In this document: positions 58,934 through 64,000 of the stretch, one piece after another
Position numbering within the stretch: position 1 is the stretch's first letter
Layout: each line of letters starts with the position of its first letter
DNA from: an uncultured Fibrobacter sp.
Lineage (GTDB): Bacteria; Fibrobacterota; Fibrobacteria; Fibrobacterales; Fibrobacteraceae
NCBI GenBank assembly: GCA_900313675.1
Contig: OMSO01000001.1
Coordinates: 62,001 to 126,000 of the forward strand
Direction of reading: 5' to 3'
DNA length: 64,000 nucleotides
Translations under genes and position numbers: made by a program
The notes under the pieces: model-generated
Told to the model about the DNA's origin: nothing
What the model saw: the letters and a program-made list of their open reading frames with translations, nothing else
Database searches by the model: none

Positions 58934-60328
58934 ATGGTAGCAGTAGTCAAAAACAAGTCTAAAAAAGAGCTGGTGTACCTTTGCACCGAATGCGGCAATA
59001 CCACTCCCAAGTGGGCGGGCAAGTGCCCATTCTGCGGAGCCTGGAGCACCCTGAAAGAACATTCCGTCGAAATCACGCCGGAGGGCGTCCGTTCTGGCCG
59101 GGGGCTAGGTGGGCCCGTACATCAGGTGGTGGCCCTGAAAGATGTGGCCGCCGAAGACACCCGGCGGCTCAGTACCGCCAACAGCGAGCTGGACCGGGTC
59201 CTGGGGGGCGGTTTTGCTCCCGGCTCCCTGGTGCTTATCGGCGGCGACCCGGGCATCGGAAAGTCCACGCTGGTGCTTTCCACCCTGGCGGTGATGAACG
59301 CCGCCGGAGTCAAGAGCCTGTATGTGAGCGGCGAAGAGAGCGCCGTCCAGGTGAAGCTCCGGAGCGAACGGCTGAACGTGGCCGGTAGCGACATGCTTTT
59401 GCTGTGCGAGACCAGCCTAGAAAAAATCCTGGACGAGGCCCAAAAGGTCAAGCCCCAGATTCTGGTCATCGACTCCATCCAAACGGTCTACAAGCAGGAC
59501 CTTTCCGGCACGCCGGGCTCCATGTCCCAGCTCCGGGAATGCACCCTGGACCTGATGGTTTTTGCCAAGAACACGGGCTGCATTACCGTGCTCATCGGGC
59601 ACGTGACCAAGGACGGCCAGATTGCAGGCCCCCGCATCCTGGAGCACATGGTAGATACGGTCATCTACTTCGAGGGCGACCGGAATCACCAGTACCGCAT
59701 TATCCGCTCCATCAAGAACCGCTTTGGCGCCACCGACGAAATCGGCGTGCTGGAAATGACGGGCCACGGCCTCACTCCCGTGCTGAACCCGAGCCTCGTG
59801 TTCCTGCAGCAGGGCACACCCCCTACCCCAGGCAACGTGGTGTGCTGTACCATGGAAGGTACCCGGGCCATGCTTTTCGAGACACAGGCCCTTGTGAGCC
59901 AGACCAGTTTTGCCGTACCCCAGCGGGTGGCGGCGGGCATCGATCCCAAGCGGCTCACCATCATCCTCGCCCTGCTAGAGAAATTCGGCGGCATTTCCAT
60001 CGGGGCCTCCGACGTGTTTGCCAGCATCGCGGGCGGCATGAAGGTGAACGACACTTCTTCGGACTTGGCCCTCGCCCTCGCCATCGTGAGTAACCATCTG
60101 GGAATTCCCGTGCCGAGGCAGACCATCGCCATGGGAGAACTAGGGCTTTCCGGCGAAATCCGCAGCGTCCACCTTCTGGAGCAGCGGCTGAAAGAGGCCA
60201 AACGACTGGGGATGAACCAGGCCCTGATTCCCGGAAACGGAAAACTCCCCGAAAGCATTCAGGGAGTTGAAATCGTGAAAGTCAGCACCATCGCCGACGC
60301 CGTCAAGTGGGTTATGGACCGCAAGTAA
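58934..60328 (+). CDS. radA: DNA repair protein RadA
   Basis: A RecA-family branch-migration ATPase for recombination and DNA repair. The 464-residue protein has a C4 zinc finger (CTECG ... CPFCG; Cys17, Cys20, Cys32, Cys35), Walker A GGDPGIGKSTL, the RadA-specific KNRFGATDEIG motif and a Lon-protease-like C-terminal domain (SSDLALALAIVSNHLG and after). The ATG at 58934 follows TATATTAG (58921-58928) by only 5 bp, so the message is probably leaderless; a GTG at 58928 overlaps that box. Confidence 0.95.
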   Translation: MVAVVKNKSKKELVYLCTECGNTTPKWAGKCPFCGAWSTLKEHSVEITPEGVRSGRGLGGPVHQVVALKDVAAEDTRRLSTANSELDRVLGGGFAPGSLVLIGGDPGIGKSTLVLSTLAVMNAAGVKSLYVSGEESAVQVKLRSERLNVAGSDMLLLCETSLEKILDEAQKVKPQILVIDSIQTVYKQDLSGTPGSMSQLRECTLDLMVFAKNTGCITVLIGHVTKDGQIAGPRILEHMVDTVIYFEGDRNHQYRIIRSIKNRFGATDEIGVLEMTGHGLTPVLNPSLVFLQQGTPPTPGNVVCCTMEGTRAMLFETQALVSQTSFAVPQRVAAGIDPKRLTIILALLEKFGGISIGASDVFASIAGGMKVNDTSSDLALALAIVSNHLGIPVPRQTIAMGELGLSGEIRSVHLLEQRLKEAKRLGMNQALIPGNGKLPESIQGVEIVKVSTIADAVKWVMDRK

Positions 60329-60346
60329 CGGCACCGTTACGCGGGT

Positions 60347-60907
60347 CTATTCCTTCGGCTTAGAGACCACAGGGCGCAGGCGCTTGCCGCAGAGGGTCAC
60401 CACGATGCCCGCCTGGGCGAACATGTAGTAGGCCGTGTCGCGGCTGTTGTTCAGCGTAGACTTTGGGTCGTAATCGTCCTTGGTCACGAACACCTCGGCC
60501 ACGCCCGAAAGGCTCACATCCAGGGCGCAGCGCTCACAGGGGAAGCCAATCACGTACAGCTTGGAGCCAGGGGGAACTTTCCCGCGGGCGTAATGCAGGG
60601 CATTGATTTCGGCATGAACCATGAAGGGGTACTTGTTGGCCTCGAACTCGTGATGGCTCAGCAGTTCGCCGGAATCCGCATCCAGAATGTCGTAGGCCAG
60701 TTTCTGCTTTTCGCGGGTGTAGGGCACCGTCTCATCGTCAAAGCCCGCCGGGGCCCCGTTGTAGCCGGTACTGATAACGCGACCCTCGGCAGAGACGAGT
60801 ACCGCCCCCATCTGGGTGTTCTGATCCTTGGAGAGGCGCGCCTGGGCGCACATCATCTGGGTATATACTTCGTCACGAAGCTTGCTGCGTGTAGAGGAAT
60901 TGTTCAT
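60347..60907 (-). CDS. Deoxycytidylate-deaminase-family protein
   Basis: A zinc-dependent nucleotide deaminase of 186 residues with the HAE motif (His98, Glu100) and PCERC (Cys124, Cys127), plus a YNGAPAG substrate loop. It resembles ComE/ComEB-type dCMP deaminases, which make dUMP for thymidylate synthesis. An inserted segment (about 56-90) separates the substrate loop from the HAE motif. It is convergent with radA, with 18 bp between the stops. A TATATTCC box lies before the start. Confidence 0.88.
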   Translation of the reverse strand: MNNSSTRSKLRDEVYTQMMCAQARLSKDQNTQMGAVLVSAEGRVISTGYNGAPAGFDDETVPYTREKQKLAYDILDADSGELLSHHEFEANKYPFMVHAEINALHYARGKVPPGSKLYVIGFPCERCALDVSLSGVAEVFVTKDDYDPKSTLNNSRDTAYYMFAQAGIVVTLCGKRLRPVVSKPKE

Positions 60908-60926
60908 GGTAGGGAATATAGTTAAT

Positions 60927-60994
60927 AGAGATTAGGATTTAGGATCTAGGGGATAGGGATTAACTCATTACTAATCACACATTCCACATTTGTC
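60927..60994. repeat. Degenerate 7-bp tandem repeat
   Basis: TTAGGAT TTAGGAT CTAGGGG ATAGGGA changes into ACTCATT ACTAATC ACACATT CCACATT, still in 7-base register, between two minus-strand genes. Confidence 0.62.
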
Positions 60995-61003
60995 TCAGTT
61001 TGC

Positions 61004-62125
61004 CTACTTCTCGGCGTTATCAAACCCTTCGGCCTCTTCGGGTTCTTCTACCGTCCAGTCGCGAATCCTTTGCGCCAGGGCCTTCTGGCCGTCTTTTTCC
61101 AGGGCGTCGGAAATTTCGTTCAGGTCCTGGGCGTCCTGCACGGTAAGTTCCTTCTCGAACATGTCCAGGTATTCTTCCAGCACGGTGTAGGCCTTCAGGC
61201 TCACCAGCAGCTGCATAAAGTCCATCTCCAGGCCGTTCCCGCTGCGGAAGCGGGCGTATTCCTGCAAAAGACTTGTGGCCTCCTGTGCCGACACGAACGC
61301 GCAGAGGCGGCCCAGGTTCACCACCTTCGGGAACTTCTCGTACAGGGCGTGGGCCATCTTGATGCAGTCGGACTTGCGGCCTTCCCTGTCGGCGATGGCC
61401 GCCTGCAAATCCAGATAGGCCTCCTCGTCTTCGGCGCCGGGATTCCGCACGTCGCCAAGCCACTGCTTGGACAGTTCCAGGTTCCCCGCCATAAACTGGG
61501 CGTTGGCGATATCGATTAGCGTGGCGTTGCTCTTGTCGGGATCCTTCAGCAGGGCTGCCTTGGCAAAAATGGTCGCATCCTTGATGGAATCCGCCATGTC
61601 GCAAATGGCATCCAGGATGTCTTCCCGGTTGCCCTGGTCCACTTCCGTCACGGCATCCAGAAGTTCTGCCAGCAGGGCCTGAGCCCGTTCCTTAGGCAAA
61701 AACTCTTCTACACTCAGGAAAACTACCGAGCGACCCTCGCCCCCCACATGCCTTAGCGCAAGGTCATGGACCAGGTCCGCCACGTAATCCTTGTCGGTAT
61801 ACTGGGAGGCCAGTTCCACAAAGAAGGTTCCCGCATCGTAGAAGAGGGCATCCCAGCCTTCCTTCTCCTCGTCGGTGTCCGCCTTGAAGGCGATAAAGTC
61901 CGCCCGCAGGGTCCAGGCCAAAAGTTCCAGCTGTTCCCGAGGGTCCTTGAAGGTTTCGATGTCGTCGAGACCGTCCGCCAACATTTCGTACAAATCTTCG
62001 GGGCGGTTCAACAAACGGCTCTGGCCGTTCACCACCTGAACAAGATTTTCACGCAGGCGCTGTTCCCTGCTGCGGTTCGCCTGGGAAAGGGCCGCCGACT
62101 TAAAAACTTTTTTCTTCTTTGCCAT
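61004..62125 (-). CDS. Helical-repeat orphan protein
   Basis: A 373-residue cytoplasmic protein, almost entirely alpha-helical and acidic after a basic start (MAKKKKVFK). Segments such as ATLIDIANAQFMAGNLELSKQWL and AYLDLQAAIADREGRKSDCIKMAHALYEKFP look like TPR-type helix pairs. No catalytic motif is visible. It may be a scaffold or adaptor. It is monocistronic with repeat-filled flanks. I do not recognise a named family. Confidence 0.6.
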   Translation of the reverse strand: MAKKKKVFKSAALSQANRSREQRLRENLVQVVNGQSRLLNRPEDLYEMLADGLDDIETFKDPREQLELLAWTLRADFIAFKADTDEEKEGWDALFYDAGTFFVELASQYTDKDYVADLVHDLALRHVGGEGRSVVFLSVEEFLPKERAQALLAELLDAVTEVDQGNREDILDAICDMADSIKDATIFAKAALLKDPDKSNATLIDIANAQFMAGNLELSKQWLGDVRNPGAEDEEAYLDLQAAIADREGRKSDCIKMAHALYEKFPKVVNLGRLCAFVSAQEATSLLQEYARFRSGNGLEMDFMQLLVSLKAYTVLEEYLDMFEKELTVQDAQDLNEISDALEKDGQKALAQRIRDWTVEEPEEAEGFDNAEK

Positions 62126-62156
62126 GGGGACAAATGTAGCAAAGGTTTTACCATAA

Positions 62157-62193
62157 AGAAAGCCCTCCCGCCAGGTTACTGCGAGAGGGTTTC
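62157..62193 (-). terminator. Probable terminator of the 34-residue gene
   Basis: On the minus strand GAAACCCTCTCGC pairs with GCGGGAGGGCTTTC around an AGTAACCTG loop and is followed by CTTTCTTT-type T-rich sequence. Confidence 0.5.
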
Positions 62194-62247
62194 ACCCTAA
62201 ATACGCAAGGGGCGGGTTTAAACCGCAATCCCTTCAAAAACCGGGAA

Positions 62248-62352
62248 CTATACCATATAAGAAACGAGAGCCAAAACGACGCCGGAAAAAGCCAGCATAA
62301 AATTCGTCATGAAACGATTGGTGGCGAGGTCTTTCATTATCTTATCCTTCAT
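62248..62352 (-). CDS. 34-residue membrane microprotein
   Basis: A small ORF (MKDKIMKDLATNRFMTNFML...) with a basic, amphipathic first half and one hydrophobic helix (about 16-33) ending LVSYMV. An AAAGGAA ribosome-binding site sits about 9 bp before the ATG, and a terminator-like hairpin lies downstream. It is alone in a 450-bp gap otherwise free of genes on this strand. Function is unknown. It has the general form of a stress-related small membrane protein or a type I toxin, but nothing decides this. Confidence 0.5.
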   Translation of the reverse strand: MKDKIMKDLATNRFMTNFMLAFSGVVLALVSYMV

Positions 62353-62490
62353 GGCTAGGGTTCCTTTGTACCACAAAGTTATATATAAAGGACCAAAAAT
62401 CAAAGTAACGAAAATCACATTGCGATTTTCGTCACACTAACAGAAGTTTACAAAAGAGACCTTCCCTAACGCCCCGACAACGCAAATTTG

Positions 62491-62554
62491 TATATTACCT
62501 CCTGTCCTAGCATAAAGCAGGGACTTTTCGGTTTAGGAACCTAAGCCCTTTTTC
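62491..62554 (+). ncRNA. Candidate small RNA
   Basis: TATATT at 62491-62496 is followed by about 25 bases containing CCTGTC...GCAGGG. A terminator hairpin GGTTTAGG/CCTAAGCC (62530-62547) and five T residues come next. The expected transcript is about 50 nt. It could instead be the leader of the ORF at 62580, with the hairpin acting as an attenuator. The stretch 62353-62490 shows nothing else. Confidence 0.35.
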
Positions 62555-62579
62555 ATATCCACATAAAATAACTTGGCAT

Positions 62580-63149
62580 ATGAACAAGGGGCACCTAGAC
62601 TCCCTGTCCAGCAAACCACTGACAGCAGAAGAAAAACTGCACCTCGCTAAACAGCGATGCGTTTACAGCGAGTACGAACTACCAATCAACAAAAACAAAC
62701 AAAACAGGCATATTTTAGGGAGCAAGGAGTTCACTTACTTTGACTCAAAATCAAAAAAAGACGGAAAGGCAGGTTATTCCTTCTTTTTCCCAGATTTCAA
62801 CATTCTTGAAGTCTTGCCAAATCTGATAGGAACCGGCATACAAGAATTTGAAAATGGACACATCAGAAGTGAACTTGTCAAATGCTCATGCAATATTGGA
62901 CTTGGCGGTCGAGACGCTCTAGTTGTTACTGACGTCCTATCCATACGATACTCATCCACAGGAATCCACGCGTTTCCCGTTCATCCGAACGTATATGACG
63001 ACGCCATAAAGGCATTAAAAAAGAAAAACCGACAAGCCCGTTTTACGGCATCGCGCCGTAGCGTACTCATCGGTTTCATTCATAATATACAATCTTTTTT
63101 GGGAAAAATCAAGAAAATTTTCTACTTCTTTTCCCGGATGCGCTTGTAA
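62580..63149 (+). CDS. Orphan protein of unknown function
   Basis: A 189-residue ORF with a charged, low-GC start and a central part resembling a mixed alpha/beta domain (FFFPDFNILEVLPNLIGTGIQEF, LGGRDALVVTDVLSIRYS). Codon use is more A-rich than the surroundings, as in the hicA region, which hints at transfer. The last about 45 codons overlap a minus-strand small-RNA candidate and the end of the convergent TPR gene, so the true C-terminus may have been shorter before a frameshift or read-through. No family is recognised. Confidence 0.5.
   Translation: MNKGHLDSLSSKPLTAEEKLHLAKQRCVYSEYELPINKNKQNRHILGSKEFTYFDSKSKKDGKAGYSFFFPDFNILEVLPNLIGTGIQEFENGHIRSELVKCSCNIGLGGRDALVVTDVLSIRYSSTGIHAFPVHPNVYDDAIKALKKKNRQARFTASRRSVLIGFIHNIQSFLGKIKKIFYFFSRMRL
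63015..63078 (-). ncRNA. Candidate small RNA on the minus strand
   Basis: On the minus strand, TATATT (63084-63089) is followed by a stem-loop: AAACCGA/TCGGTTT (63070-63076 with 63026-63032) enclosing TACGGC/GCCGTA (63044-63049 with 63055-63060). The minus strand then has an 11-base pyrimidine/T-run (63017-63028). The whole looks like a short RNA with an intrinsic terminator, antisense to the end of the orphan at 62580. A 22-codon ORF within it (MNETDEYATARC...) is an alternative reading. Confidence 0.45.
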
Positions 63150-64000
63150 AGGCTTTCGGCCTTTTCGGTATCGCCGGCGTTGGAATACACGTGGCCCACG
63201 TTCTCGGCGCCGATACGACCCTGGGAATTTCCGGCAAGCCAGGCCTTCATGTAGCATTCGAAGGCTTCGTCGTATCGTTTCTGGCTAAAGTAAATCTGTC
63301 CCAAATCCAGGTTCAGGTCGCCCTTGCCCTTCTTGTGGCGGAGTCCCTCTTCCAAGGTGAAAATCGCCATCCAGGGGGAATTGTTCTGCACATACATCTG
63401 GGCCAGGTAGCGCCTGGCAGAAACGTTTTCTGGGTCCATCAGCAGACCGTTTTCCATTTCGTTCAGGGAAAGCCTGGTGGAATCCATGCTGCGGTAGTAG
63501 TAGGCCAGCGTAAAGTGGACATCGGCCCCGGCGGTGGCGGTCATCTGCAGAGCGTTCTGCAGGGTCTTGATGGCGTATTCGTAATCGCCCAACTTCTCGT
63601 AGACTTCGGCAAGGCCGTACCAGGCGTCCATGCGGTCGGGATTCAGGGCCAGCGCCCGCTCGAAGTTCTTCTGGGCCAAAGTCCAGTCGCGCCCCTTCAG
63701 GTAGCATTCCGCCAGGGCAAAGTGCACGTGGTCCGATTCCACCCCAAGTTCAATGGCCCGGTTATAAGACGCGATGGCCTCCCCCACGTCTCCACTCAGG
63801 TAATAGAGGTCCCCCATGAGCATCCAGGCCTTCTCGAAGGTGGGCAGCAGTTCCACGGTGCGCTTGTAGGCCACCAGGGCCACCTGCTTGCGGTCCAGTT
63901 GGACCATGGCGTTCCCTAAATTGAACCAGGCGAAGGGTTCGTAACGGCCCTCGTCGATAGCGGCACGGTACAGCGGCACCGCCTCCTTGAATTTTCCCTG
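63122..64000 (-). CDS. TPR-repeat protein (partial, N-terminus outside window)
   Basis: At least eight tetratricopeptide-type helix pairs run from the window edge to the stop, for example AWFNLGNAMVQLDRKQVALVAYKRTVELLPTF and AWYGLAEVYEKLGDYEYAIKTLQNALQM (each with the TPR W/G/Y/A/P pattern). The frame stays open past the right edge of the window (GKFKEAVPLYRAA), so the start is missing. Such proteins scaffold complexes, and the partner is not evident. Confidence 0.82.
   Translation of the reverse strand, partial: QGKFKEAVPLYRAAIDEGRYEPFAWFNLGNAMVQLDRKQVALVAYKRTVELLPTFEKAWMLMGDLYYLSGDVGEAIASYNRAIELGVESDHVHFALAECYLKGRDWTLAQKNFERALALNPDRMDAWYGLAEVYEKLGDYEYAIKTLQNALQMTATAGADVHFTLAYYYRSMDSTRLSLNEMENGLLMDPENVSARRYLAQMYVQNNSPWMAIFTLEEGLRHKKGKGDLNLDLGQIYFSQKRYDEAFECYMKAWLAGNSQGRIGAENVGHVYSNAGDTEKAESLYKRIREKK

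Overview
The window reads like a chromosomal segment of a Gram-negative, cell-wall-synthesising anaerobe, most likely Fibrobacter or a close relative (Fibrobacterota). This rests on the overall style and not on a search. The small lipoproteins start their mature part with C-x-DDSSSS, many proteins are Fibrobacter-like orphans, and LPS and outer-membrane genes are present (kdsB, an LpxL-like acyltransferase, DUF3078 and other barrel-like proteins). Fatty-acid synthesis uses FabF with FabV, and many genes are preceded by a promoter-like TATNTTNG element resembling the Bacteroidota -7 box (TAnnTTTG). Coding density is high, and no phage, transposase, rRNA or CRISPR array is visible.

Layout. 1-4.1 kb: glycogen/maltose metabolism (maltokinase-like protein, GH57 branching enzyme, DUF4912 partner). 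4.1-7.8 kb: an envelope group (barrel-like protein, lipoprotein, DUF2279). 7.9-12.2 kb: fabF, then orn, a penicillin-binding protein and lgt. 12.2-14 kb: a repeat-rich island with a HicAB toxin-antitoxin pair between about 200-bp inverted repeats, beside folC and a fragment of a second folC 3' end. 15.5-21 kb: secreted endonuclease I, a 1024-residue beta-helix protein and a lipoprotein. 21-29 kb: rpsD, DUF4321-gatA, a LysE exporter, mraY, a UDP-sugar pyrophosphorylase, an acyltransferase and an Smr protein. 29.0-29.9 kb: one intact tRNA-Pro(CGG), a disrupted copy and an array of hairpin modules. 29.9-38.2 kb: minus-strand operons (coaD-rhomboid-PfkB-TrxB-like-radical SAM; gatC-kdsB-comEA-pilM-pilN-like-rsmD). 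38.5-44 kb: uvrD, and thiL with the PilB/GspE ATPase. 44-48 kb: orphans, a structured-RNA candidate, and efp divergent from epmB. 47.6-54 kb: fabF-fabV, then a plus-strand run with a 44-residue membrane protein, a deacetylase-like protein, an acyl-CoA synthetase and an OFA transporter. 54-64 kb: hemL, twin lipoproteins, hemB, outer-membrane proteins, radA, a dCMP-deaminase-like gene, orphans, two small-RNA candidates and a TPR protein running off the end.

How genes work together. The window covers parts of envelope building (MraY, UDPGP, KdsB, LPLAT, PBP, Lgt), translation (tRNA-Pro, S4, GatA/GatC, EF-P with its likely modifying enzyme EpmB, RsmD), tetrapyrrole synthesis (HemL, HemB), fatty-acid elongation, and a dispersed type IV pilus/competence set (PilM, PilN-like, PilB/GspE, ComEA).

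The most unusual material is non-coding. A 100-bp, three-hairpin module occurs three times and always sits at the same point of tRNA-Pro T-loop sequence. A widespread family of degenerate 7-bp tandem repeats fills many gaps. Intergenic-type repeats have entered two reading frames. The hicAB cassette lies in inverted repeats next to a folC remnant that differs from folC only at synonymous sites.
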